NCBI GenBank assembly: GCA_947258495.1
Contig: CAMYIN010000014.1
Coordinates: 1 to 58,536, forward strand
Direction: 5' to 3'
DNA length: 58,536 bases
Origin: an uncultured Gammaproteobacteria bacterium
GTDB lineage: Bacteria; Pseudomonadota; Gammaproteobacteria; Arenicellales; JAANXG01
The position numbers were made by a program, and so were the translations under genes. The notes under the pieces were generated by a model, which saw only the letters and a program-made list of their open reading frames with translations, did not search any database and was not told the DNA's origin. Positions within the stretch are counted from its first letter, which is position 1. Each line of letters opens with the position of its first letter. Below are positions 28,985 through 37,556 of the stretch, in pieces.

Positions 28985-29813
28985 TCGTAGAGCGTCGAAG
29001 CGCCCGTTGCAGCAAGCTCTTGAATCCCGGATACCGGCCGCGCAACAGGGTATATTTTGTTATGCTGTCCCGCCATTTTGCACCTGCCTGCATGCGTTCC
29101 AGCAGAGTCTCCGGTTGCGTGATTCTGGTTGCACCTACCGCCTGTACACCCCGCGTAAACAGCGGGTCCGGCGGGCAACCGGCCGATGGCCCGATGACCG
29201 AAACCCACTCGGCCTTGCGGCAATTTTCGAGGATCTCGTCTATGGAGCCGTTGAGCAGGGTGGCGGCGGTGCACAGTATCCTATTGCAGCCGTTCAGCCG
29301 AGCGGGATCCAGCGTGATTTCGAAATTCTTGTCGGTCTGCACCAGGTCCGCACGCTTCTCGATTACGGTCAAGCGGATACCCTGGGCGCGAAACCGGTCG
29401 ACCATGGTGGGGAACAGCCCCACCATGCCTACATGATCTCCCGGCACAGGATCTACGCCCTTCGCGTCACTAAGCTCATAGCCGGCGCGATCGAACAGAT
29501 GCTGGGTGATGGCGCTCGCGGCGCCAAACGCCAGCGCCCTGCGTGCGAGATCGGAGGAGGTCAGCTCGCGCGCCAGATGCCAGGCGCTCAAACCAATCAG
29601 GGATTCGGCTTCCCCCCGGTCCAGTGGCGTCACCGGCCTTTGTTCCGGTATGTAGAACAGCCCTGCGCTGCGGTCATCCAGGAGCACCAGGCCGAAGTCG
29701 GCGTGCCGCTTGTCTATCCGCACCGGCGGCAGGTAGACTCGGTCAACACGCGGCAGAGAAAATTTCTCGTCCAGGTCTCGTATCAAGTCCAGAATTTCAG
29801 CTACCACGCCCAT
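28977..29813 (-). CDS. DUF364-like (putative heavy-metal chelation/Rossmann-like) protein
   Basis: GVDPVPGDHVGMVGLFPTMVDRFRAQGIRLTVIEK...NGCNRILCTAATLLNGSIDEILENCRKAEWVSVIGPSAGCPPDPLFTRGV. Confidence 0.72.
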   Translation of the reverse strand: MGVVAEILDLIRDLDEKFSLPRVDRVYLPPVRIDKRHADFGLVLLDDRSAGLFYIPEQRPVTPLDRGEAESLIGLSAWHLARELTSSDLARRALAFGAASAITQHLFDRAGYELSDAKGVDPVPGDHVGMVGLFPTMVDRFRAQGIRLTVIEKRADLVQTDKNFEITLDPARLNGCNRILCTAATLLNGSIDEILENCRKAEWVSVIGPSAGCPPDPLFTRGVQAVGATRITQPETLLERMQAGAKWRDSITKYTLLRGRYPGFKSLLQRALRRSTNA

Positions 29814-29884
29814 ACGAGTACGACGGTCTCCATGTTACATCCACCCGCTTTCGGGATGCGGCCGAATCCCGGGGAGTTGCCATA

Positions 29885-30289
29885 TTGAGCGTTCCTTCCG
29901 TGGTCGATAGAGTGATTCGCGGGTGCACCCCCGACGAAGAACGTATCTACGAAGCGAATATCGTCATACAGTTGGACTCCGGCAGTGCGCTCTATTGTGA
30001 CCGCCTTGAGCGGCTTTATTTTTTTGACGCGGCGGACAAGCAGATCGGCGCGGCCATCACCGCGGTGCTGCGGGGCGCCGGGCATGAAGCGGCAATTCAA
30101 CCTGTGGAGCTGGACCAACACCGCTACATGGCCGTGGGGCACAAGGTGCAATTGAGCGACGCGGTCCGGGACGCGGTGTTCTCGGCGCTGGCGCTGATGG
30201 AGGTCACCGTGGGCCGTTTGAACTCCGGAGGATCGAGCCGTGCTGCGGGTACGTCCCGGACGCTTTCCACGCCGGGGATCTCAGGATGA
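29885..30289 (+). CDS. Hypothetical protein (about 134 aa), TTG start proposed
   Basis: Coding-like composition (DRVIRGCTPDEERIYEANIVIQLDSGSALYCDRLERLYFFDAADKQIGAAITAVLRGAGHEAAIQPVELDQHRYMAVGHKVQLSDAV); start uncertain. Confidence 0.45.
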   Translation: MSVPSVVDRVIRGCTPDEERIYEANIVIQLDSGSALYCDRLERLYFFDAADKQIGAAITAVLRGAGHEAAIQPVELDQHRYMAVGHKVQLSDAVRDAVFSALALMEVTVGRLNSGGSSRAAGTSRTLSTPGISG

Positions 30290-31255
30290 GGGAGCCGCAA
30301 AGCCCAACACCGTCGCCAGTATTACGCCGTGGGCCAAAGCGGCGGCGATGGTGAGCTTTATCGGCGCCGCCAGCCGCGCCGGTTGACGGGCGTCGCGGAC
30401 CAACATCCGCGCCGCCTGCGCTGCGATCGCGAGCGGAAGCAACGACAGCAGGGTTGCTGTCGGAACCACGTCGAACGCGCCGGCGGCAACGAGAATGCTC
30501 CCGGCCACCACTATGTTCGCGGCGTAGATCCATCTTCCCCGCTCCGGACCCAGGCGTACGACCCAGTGGTGTTTTCCCGCTGTGGAATCCGCCGCTCGAT
30601 CGGGAAACTGGTTGATGTAGAGAATATTGGTCACCAGCAGCCCGTAGGGCAGAAAAACCAGCAGCGACGTCCAGTGCCACGCCTGCCGCTGGACGAATTC
30701 CGCGCCCATGGGGATGAGGATGCCGAACCCCAATGCTACGCATAGCTCACCCCAACCTCTGCTGTTCAGTTTGAAGGGCGGTGCCGAATAAGCCCAACCC
30801 ACGAACACACCGATCAAACCGAAGGCGATCAAGCGCGTGTCCGTGACGAAGGTCAGCGCCACACCTATGCCGACGCCGGTTGCAAGCAGCAGCAAGCCGT
30901 AATTCAAGGTTTGCGGTTCGGTGAACACCTCGTTTTGGATGAATCGGCTTCCTCCGGTAAAAGGATATACGCGCTCTTCGTTGATCCGATCGGTTCCGTT
31001 CACGGCGTCGTAATAATCGTTCAATACATTGATTGCGGCGTGAATGAGCATGGCCCCGATCAGCGTGACTAGGGCGAGAAGCCAATGTATCGGTACCCCC
31101 CCGTATCTCGCGTAGGCGATGCCGTTGAGCACACCCGCCACGGTAACCGTGAGAAAAGGGGGTCGTGTCGCAAGCCAGTACCGGCGGACAGGATTTTTCA
31201 ACAACGCCGGCGTCGGCTCGATGGTCGCTGGTTGCATGAATGCTCCCTTGGTCAT
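30281..31255 (-). CDS. UbiA-family prenyltransferase (MenA-like)
   Basis: NVLNDYYDAVNGTDR (NDxxDxxxD type) and second Asp motif INQFPDRAADSTAGKHHWVVRLG; multiple TM helices. Confidence 0.88.
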   Translation of the reverse strand: MTKGAFMQPATIEPTPALLKNPVRRYWLATRPPFLTVTVAGVLNGIAYARYGGVPIHWLLALVTLIGAMLIHAAINVLNDYYDAVNGTDRINEERVYPFTGGSRFIQNEVFTEPQTLNYGLLLLATGVGIGVALTFVTDTRLIAFGLIGVFVGWAYSAPPFKLNSRGWGELCVALGFGILIPMGAEFVQRQAWHWTSLLVFLPYGLLVTNILYINQFPDRAADSTAGKHHWVVRLGPERGRWIYAANIVVAGSILVAAGAFDVVPTATLLSLLPLAIAAQAARMLVRDARQPARLAAPIKLTIAAALAHGVILATVLGFAAPSS

Positions 31256-31350
31256 TCCGCTTGTTCGTTTGCCGGGCGCCTCGAGACGAGCGGCTCGGCC
31301 AGGCACCTCCGGCATACTATCCATCGTCGGCGCAATGTCAAAGGCGGAGT

Positions 31351-32907
31351 TCAGGACGCCGGCAAAGAAAACCGGCGCGCGTCGAGATCTACAGCGGTGA
31401 CGAGGCCCGCCCAGTCGATGCGCCTGGAGGTGTCCACGCTCGTGGCCAGGGCGGGTTCCTCCGCGGACAGCGGTTCCTGCGCCTTCATTTGCGCCTCCAT
31501 GACCGCCTCGGTGGCCTCGGAAGCGTCGGTATTCGCCTCGGCTCTCGTTCGGATGCGTTTCCGCAGCGTCGCTCGACCGGCATCGCAATGCAGGATGTGA
31601 AACGGAACGCCGAGGCGTATCGCCAGATGGCGGAACAGCCGGCGCTGTTCGGCGCGAAGAAACGTGGCGTCCACGACGACCGCGTAACCGCGTTCCAGGA
31701 TCCGTTGCGCGAGCTCGAGCAGGCGACTATAAACGCGGGAGACGTTGGACGCGCTGTAGCGTTCACCGGCTGGTAGACGCAAGCGCAGCCGTTCGATATC
31801 GGAACGGATATGAGCGAGACCGGTGCGCTCGACGAGTCCTTCGCTCAGCCAGGTCTTTCCGGAGCCCGACACACCGTGGGTGATGATCAAGGGCGTGCGA
31901 GCGCTTTCCAGCGTGAAGTATTCCGCCAGTGCGAGGTGGCGGTCTACCTCGGCGCCCAGCGACGGGTTTATCGCTGCCGCCTGCCGGTTCTGAATGCACG
32001 CGACCTTGGCGCGGACCAACGCCCGATACACGAGGTAATAACGCCGTACCGACAGAGCGTCGTAGTCCCCCGTGCGCTCGAGGTAACGTTGCCAAAGCAG
32101 ATGTGCGAAGTCTTCGCGCTGCTGATACACCAGATCCATCACGGCAAACGCGACGTCGCTGGCGACGTCGATCCAGCGCAGCTGCGGGTTGAACTCCAGG
32201 CAATCGAACAAGCGCACGCCGCCGTCGAACAGCACCATATTAGCCAGATGCATGTCGCCGTGGCATTCCCTCACGCGTCCCTCTCCGAGTCGGGCGGCAA
32301 ACGTATCGGCCAGGCCCGTGGCCGCGGTTCGCGTCCAATTCTGCAGTCGATCGAGCCGCGCGTCCGCCGCGCCCGCGACACACGACCGAATATGTGGAAA
32401 GTTGTCCATCGCCCGTGTAGAAACCGCATCGGCAGTCGAGTAGCCGGCAGCGGGCGCGGCCACCGCCGCCTGTCGATGGAATTCCGCCACGTGCGCAGCA
32501 AGCTCCTCGATGTGCTTTGCCGTGACGCAGTCGGCGCGGAGCATGTGATCCAGGCGGTCGCTTTCGCGAAACTGGCGCATCTGCACCGCGTATTCGATGA
32601 CATTATCGCTGCCGCCGATATGCGGATGCTCCGGGGTGCCGGTGATCGGCACCACACCGAGATACAGCTCGGGCGTCATGCGTCTATTTAGCCGCAGTTC
32701 TTCTTCGCAAAAGAATCTGCGCTTTGCGAGAGTCGTGAAATCGACGAACCCCAGGTTTACGGGCTTCTTGATCTTGTAGACGTACTCACCTGTGAGAAGC
32801 AGGAAAGAAATGTGCGTTTCCATAACCTGGAACGCGGTCACCGGGTGGTCGAACAATTCAGGTCGCTGCAGGTGTTTGATCAACACCCCCGTTTCGTCGG
32901 CAGTCAC
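31351..32907 (-). CDS. Fusion of aminoglycoside-phosphotransferase-like domain and P-loop kinase
   Basis: CHGDMHLANMVLFDGGVRLFDCLEFNPQLRWIDVASDVAF (APH) and ITHGVSGSGKTWLSEGL (Walker A). Confidence 0.85.
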   Translation of the reverse strand: MTADETGVLIKHLQRPELFDHPVTAFQVMETHISFLLLTGEYVYKIKKPVNLGFVDFTTLAKRRFFCEEELRLNRRMTPELYLGVVPITGTPEHPHIGGSDNVIEYAVQMRQFRESDRLDHMLRADCVTAKHIEELAAHVAEFHRQAAVAAPAAGYSTADAVSTRAMDNFPHIRSCVAGAADARLDRLQNWTRTAATGLADTFAARLGEGRVRECHGDMHLANMVLFDGGVRLFDCLEFNPQLRWIDVASDVAFAVMDLVYQQREDFAHLLWQRYLERTGDYDALSVRRYYLVYRALVRAKVACIQNRQAAAINPSLGAEVDRHLALAEYFTLESARTPLIITHGVSGSGKTWLSEGLVERTGLAHIRSDIERLRLRLPAGERYSASNVSRVYSRLLELAQRILERGYAVVVDATFLRAEQRRLFRHLAIRLGVPFHILHCDAGRATLRKRIRTRAEANTDASEATEAVMEAQMKAQEPLSAEEPALATSVDTSRRIDWAGLVTAVDLDARRFSLPAS

Positions 32908-32936
32908 GGCTCGAGGAGGCCTTGTTCGCCCGTCAC

Positions 32937-33404
32937 CTATTCTTTAACGGAAAAATCGGCGATCTTGGGTTGCACCAGCCTTTCGAAATCGTCATAGGCT
33001 AGACGCACCACTTGCGTATGTGTGCCCGCGTTAAAAGTAATGTCGTCATCTTCTTTGAGCATGCCGTCGACGTAGGTGTCCATGCCGTACAGATTGCCGA
33101 AAGGCGGCATCGCGCCGACTTCACAATCCGGAAACAGTTCCTCGAACTCCTCCTCCGTCGCAAGCATGACTTTATCGACGCCGGCGGCGGCCGCCAGTCT
33201 TTTCAAGTCCACGTGGCGAGACGCGGGCAGCACCGCCATGGCGACGTCTTTGTTGATTTTTACCATGACCGCTTTCGCGAACTCCCGTCTTGGAACCAGG
33301 GTCGAGGCCGCGACTTCGCGGGCGGTATAGACGGGTGAATGATCAATGGTGATGTATTTGATGTGGTGACTGTCCAGGAACTCCTTCAATTTTTTGACCG
33401 GCAT
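32937..33404 (-). CDS. YbaK/EbsC-type aminoacyl-tRNA deacylase
   Basis: YITIDHSPVYTAREVAASTLVPRREFAKAVMVKINKDVAMAVLPASRHVDLKRL. Confidence 0.85.
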   Translation of the reverse strand: MPVKKLKEFLDSHHIKYITIDHSPVYTAREVAASTLVPRREFAKAVMVKINKDVAMAVLPASRHVDLKRLAAAAGVDKVMLATEEEFEELFPDCEVGAMPPFGNLYGMDTYVDGMLKEDDDITFNAGTHTQVVRLAYDDFERLVQPKIADFSVKE

Positions 33405-33521
33405 ATCGTCTCTCGTTTGATCAAGGATACAGATCGCAATTCAACATTTGCAACGTTGATCCGCCATGATCTCAGTCAAGGGTCCGATGTTGCTGACGTT
33501 TCCGCGTCGTCCCGGAAGTTG

Positions 33522-34952
33522 CTAACCTTTGACGCAGATCACCGGCGTGAGGCGCGCGACCTTGCGCGCCAGGCCGGCCCGGTCCGAAGCGTCCGCCACC
33601 GTATCGACGTCCTTATACGCGCCCGGAGCTTCTTCGGCAACGCCGCGCATGGATGGGCTGCGTATGAATATCCCGCGGGTAGCAAGATCGTCCACCACGT
33701 TGCGTCCGCGCCAGGTCTTCGTGGCGCGCCGACGGCTCATGCTGCGGCCGGCACCATGGCAGGCCGATTCGAAAGACAGGCTGTCGTTGCCCGCGTTCCC
33801 GGCGAGGATATAAGACGCCGTCCCCATGGTCCCGCCGATCAGCACCGGCTGACCGATTTCTCTGAATCGTGCCGGCAGCTCCGCATGTCCAGGACCGAAG
33901 GCGCGTGTAGCGCCCTTGCGATGCACATAGAGTTGGCGCACCTCGCCGTCGACCTTATGTTGTTCCAGCTTGCAGGTGTTGTGTGACACGTCGTACATCA
34001 GCTCAAGTCTGGCGTCGGGAAGTATGTTTGCAAAAACCTGTCGCGTGAGGTGGGTGATGATCTCGCGATTCGCCAGGGCGCAGTTGATTGCCGCGCGCAT
34101 CGCACCCAGATAGCGTTCACCCTCGGCCGAGCGAATGGGCGCGCAGGCGAGTTCGCGATCCGGCAAGTCGATGCCATGCCGTCCTGCGGCTTCCGCCATC
34201 TCCTTCAGGAACTCGGTTCCGATCTGGTGTCCCAGTCCCCGCGAACCGCAGTGTATGGTGACCAGCAGATCCCCCGAGTGTATGCCGAACGTCTCCGCGG
34301 CAACGGCGTCGAATACGGTCCCGACCTCTTGAATCTCGAGATAGTGGTTACCCGACCCCAAGGTGCCCATCTCGTCTCTTTGCCGTTTTTTCGCGCGCGC
34401 CGACACCTGGTCGGGCCTGGCGCCGAGCATGCATCCGCTTTCCTCGATGCGCTCGAGATCCGCCGCGTCCCCCCAGCCCCGATCGACGGCCCATTGCGCG
34501 CCTCCGGCCAACATGGCGTTCATCTCGGTATCGTCGAGGCGGATGTTCCCCGTGCTCCCCACGCCGACGGGAATGCCTTCGTAGAGGGCGTCGGCAAGCC
34601 GCGCTTTCACGGGTTTGATGTCGGCCAGTTTCAATCCGGAATGCAGTGTGCGCACGCCGCAGGAGATATCGAAACCGACACCGCCCGCCGAGACCACCCC
34701 ACCGCGGTCGGCGTCGAATGCGGCCACGCCGCCAATGGGAAAGCCGTATCCCCAGTGGGCGTCCGGCATGGCGTAGCTGGCGGTGACGATCCCGGGTAAC
34801 GTAGCGACGTTTATGGCCTGGGTGAATACTTTATCGTCCATGCCATCGATCAGGTCGCGATCGCCGTAAATCACGACCGGCACGTGCATGCGTCCCTGCG
34901 GCTCCAGCCGCCAAGCGTACTCGGATGTCCGCATCGGGATATTCCGGTTCAC
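33522..34952 (-). CDS. rtcB: RNA-splicing ligase RtcB
   Basis: MPDAHWGYGFPIGGVAAFDADRGGVVSAGGVGFDISCGVRTL, GTLGSGNHYLEIQEV, HCGSRGLGHQIG, MGTASYILAG, SACHGAGRSMSR. Confidence 0.97.
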   Translation of the reverse strand: MNRNIPMRTSEYAWRLEPQGRMHVPVVIYGDRDLIDGMDDKVFTQAINVATLPGIVTASYAMPDAHWGYGFPIGGVAAFDADRGGVVSAGGVGFDISCGVRTLHSGLKLADIKPVKARLADALYEGIPVGVGSTGNIRLDDTEMNAMLAGGAQWAVDRGWGDAADLERIEESGCMLGARPDQVSARAKKRQRDEMGTLGSGNHYLEIQEVGTVFDAVAAETFGIHSGDLLVTIHCGSRGLGHQIGTEFLKEMAEAAGRHGIDLPDRELACAPIRSAEGERYLGAMRAAINCALANREIITHLTRQVFANILPDARLELMYDVSHNTCKLEQHKVDGEVRQLYVHRKGATRAFGPGHAELPARFREIGQPVLIGGTMGTASYILAGNAGNDSLSFESACHGAGRSMSRRRATKTWRGRNVVDDLATRGIFIRSPSMRGVAEEAPGAYKDVDTVADASDRAGLARKVARLTPVICVKG

Positions 34953-34964
34953 GTCAATGTCCCG

Positions 34965-35417
34965 CTATACGTCGATCACACATTGCGCGATCCAGTTTTC
35001 GCCTTTCCGCGCCACCCGCAGCTCCGTATACGTCGCTCCTTTGACTTCAATTGCGGGTTGGTGCCGCGCCCGGTCCACCGCCTCTCCCCAGGCGAGCGCC
35101 TGTAGGTGGAAGTCGTGGATTCGGACTTGGAATCTACAAAACAACATCTTTTCCACCGCCATTTCATAGACCAGCGCGTTCAACCAGTCGAACAACAGCA
35201 CTTCGAGATCAGCGGCCTCGCACTCTAATTGCACGCATCGCTCATCTCGAACCCCGGACGGGTCGGTGATCGCAGCAGTGAGTGCGATTGCGGCCTGCTC
35301 GAAAGCGACTTCCGGGCTGGCTCCCGTACCCCGAACGCCGACGTCCGCCATGTGGGAAAAATGCTCCCAATGGCCGGGGTCGCTTGCACCGCCTCGTGCC
35401 ATAGTGTCGTTAAGCAT
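34965..35417 (-). CDS. Archease
   Basis: WEHFSHMADVGVRGTGASPEVAFEQAAIALTA; Asp-rich metal site; directly upstream of rtcB. Confidence 0.93.
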   Translation of the reverse strand: MLNDTMARGGASDPGHWEHFSHMADVGVRGTGASPEVAFEQAAIALTAAITDPSGVRDERCVQLECEAADLEVLLFDWLNALVYEMAVEKMLFCRFQVRIHDFHLQALAWGEAVDRARHQPAIEVKGATYTELRVARKGENWIAQCVIDV

Positions 35418-35599
35418 ACCCTACCGAATTAATGTGTTGTTGATTCTAGTCAAATTGTTGACGGGTGCCGAAGGTGCCGGCTACGCGGAAACGGGCGTTA
35501 TTTTCCCCGCAGGCGCATCCTCCGCCCCATCTCCGCCGAGACCCGGCGATGTTTGCAGTGGACAGAGGCCGCAGGTTTCGGCAATGTCTGCCGTTGCCG

Positions 35600-37345
35600 A
35601 TGAAGACTTCCGTGAGCGTAAGCAACGACGACGTAGCCAAGGTCTTCGACGAGATCGCGGATCTGCTCGAAATCGACGACGCGAATCCGTTCCGCGTGCG
35701 CGCATATCGCAATGCCGCGCGTACCATCCAGAGTCTGGGTAGGAGCCTGCAGGTGTTCGTCGACGAAGGCCGCGACCTGAAATCATTCCCGGGCATTGGC
35801 CAGGATCTCGCAGTCAAGATCGAAGAGATGCTGCGCACGGGGCGCGTGCAGGCACTCGATGCGCTGCATCGGAAACTGCCCGCGAGCCTGGAGGAGTTGC
35901 TGCGGATCCCGGGTATGGGACCCAAGCGCGTACAGGCCATGTACCATCAACTCGGTATCAAGAACCTGTCCCAGCTGGAGCGCGCGGCGCGTTCGGGTCG
36001 CCTGCGCGAACTTCCCGGTTTCGGCCCCAAGTTGCAGCAACAGATCCTCGGCAGCATCACGGCGGGCAAATCCAAGGAAGCCCGTTGGTCGCGCACCGAG
36101 TCCATCGGCAGTGCCGGTAAAATCGTTGAATTCCTGCGAGCGGTGCCGGGCGTCGCTGAAGTGGTCCCGGCCGGAAGTTACCGGCGGGGCAAGGAATCCA
36201 TCGGCGACCTCGACGTGCTGGTGACGGCCACGGATACGGCGTTGGTAATGCGTCGATTCGCAGACTACGAGGACGTACAGCGGGTCGTCTCTTCGGGATC
36301 GACCCGGTCGACCGTGATCTTGAGAAGCGGCCTGCAGGTCGATGTCCGCGCCGTGGATCGAGAAAGTTTCGGCGCAGCGCTGCACTATTTCACGGGCAGC
36401 AAGTCGCACAACATCCAGGTGCGGAGACTGGGGCAGAAGCGGGGCCTGAAGATCAACGAATACGGCGTATTCAAGGGCAAACGACGCATCGCTGGCAAGA
36501 CCGAGAAACAGGTGTTTGCGGCAGTGGGCCTTCCATGGGTTGCGCCCGAACTCCGCGAGGGCGGTGGGGAAATCGAGGCGGCGCGTCGCCGGGACCTGCC
36601 GCATCTGATTGAGCGTAAGGATCTGAGGGGAGACCTGCATACCCACTCGCGCGCCAGCGACGGCAAGGCGACGATCAAAGCCATGGCGTTGGCCGCTAGG
36701 GATCTTGGATTGCAGTACATCGCCGTTACGGATCACTCCAAACATCTTGCCGTAGCGCGTGGTCTCGATGAGAAACGCCTCATGCGCCAGCTCGAGGAGA
36801 TCGATCGCGTCAACGAAGCCGTCAGCGGAATCACCGTCTTCAAGGGAATAGAGGTGGACATTCTCGAAGACGGCTCCCTGGACTTATCGGACACCGTACT
36901 CGCCCGGCTCGATCTGGTAATAGGCGCGGTGCACAGCCATTTCCAATTGCCGCGCAGGAAACAGACCGAACGCATACTGCGGGCCATGGATCATGGCTGT
37001 TTTTCCATTCTGGCGCATCCCGGCGGCCGGCTGATCGGACGCAGAGAGGGTTACGACGTCGATATGGAGCGCGTGATTCGCCAGGCAGCCGACCGCGGGT
37101 GTTTTCTGGAATTGAACGGCCAGCCAAAACGGTTGGACTTGACCGATGTGTTCTGCCGAATGGCCCGGGACGCGGGCGTCTTGGTCTGCGTCAACAGCGA
37201 TGCGCACAGCACCCATGAGCTGGGCAATCTCGATCATGGAGTCGTACAGGCAAGACGGGGGTGGCTGGAGAAAAACGATGTATTGAATTCGCGCACGACG
37301 GGCGGCGTAAAGCGGCTGTTGAAAACCACCATGCACTGCGCTTAG
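35600..37345 (+). CDS. polX: PolX-type DNA polymerase/3'-5' exonuclease (POL X + PHP)
   Basis: HhH motifs, GSYRRGKESIGDLDVLV nucleotidyltransferase signature, PHP motifs DLHTHSRASDGKAT, SDAHST; start ATG 35600. Confidence 0.93.
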   Translation: MKTSVSVSNDDVAKVFDEIADLLEIDDANPFRVRAYRNAARTIQSLGRSLQVFVDEGRDLKSFPGIGQDLAVKIEEMLRTGRVQALDALHRKLPASLEELLRIPGMGPKRVQAMYHQLGIKNLSQLERAARSGRLRELPGFGPKLQQQILGSITAGKSKEARWSRTESIGSAGKIVEFLRAVPGVAEVVPAGSYRRGKESIGDLDVLVTATDTALVMRRFADYEDVQRVVSSGSTRSTVILRSGLQVDVRAVDRESFGAALHYFTGSKSHNIQVRRLGQKRGLKINEYGVFKGKRRIAGKTEKQVFAAVGLPWVAPELREGGGEIEAARRRDLPHLIERKDLRGDLHTHSRASDGKATIKAMALAARDLGLQYIAVTDHSKHLAVARGLDEKRLMRQLEEIDRVNEAVSGITVFKGIEVDILEDGSLDLSDTVLARLDLVIGAVHSHFQLPRRKQTERILRAMDHGCFSILAHPGGRLIGRREGYDVDMERVIRQAADRGCFLELNGQPKRLDLTDVFCRMARDAGVLVCVNSDAHSTHELGNLDHGVVQARRGWLEKNDVLNSRTTGGVKRLLKTTMHCA

Positions 37346-37556
37346 GCTACGAAAGGAAGCTCCGGGCACCGGCCTGCAGGGGCAGCGATAGGCGATGGAA
37401 GTCGGGTGAAACTGCCTTTGGCGGCCGTCAGAATTCGACCGCCTGATTTGTGCGCGAGGCTTCTGCGATTGATTATTCAGGGACGGCAATTTGACTTTCG
37501 TCATGGTGCAGAGGGAGCAGAGGTAACAAACTGAATCAGCACTCACAACGCGGAAT

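Noticed and set aside
28881-29888. HypA-like start (MHEFSLC) in a plus-strand ORF
   Set aside because: Only the first few residues resemble HypA; no CxxC zinc motif or homology follows, and the ORF is antisense to the DUF364-like gene.
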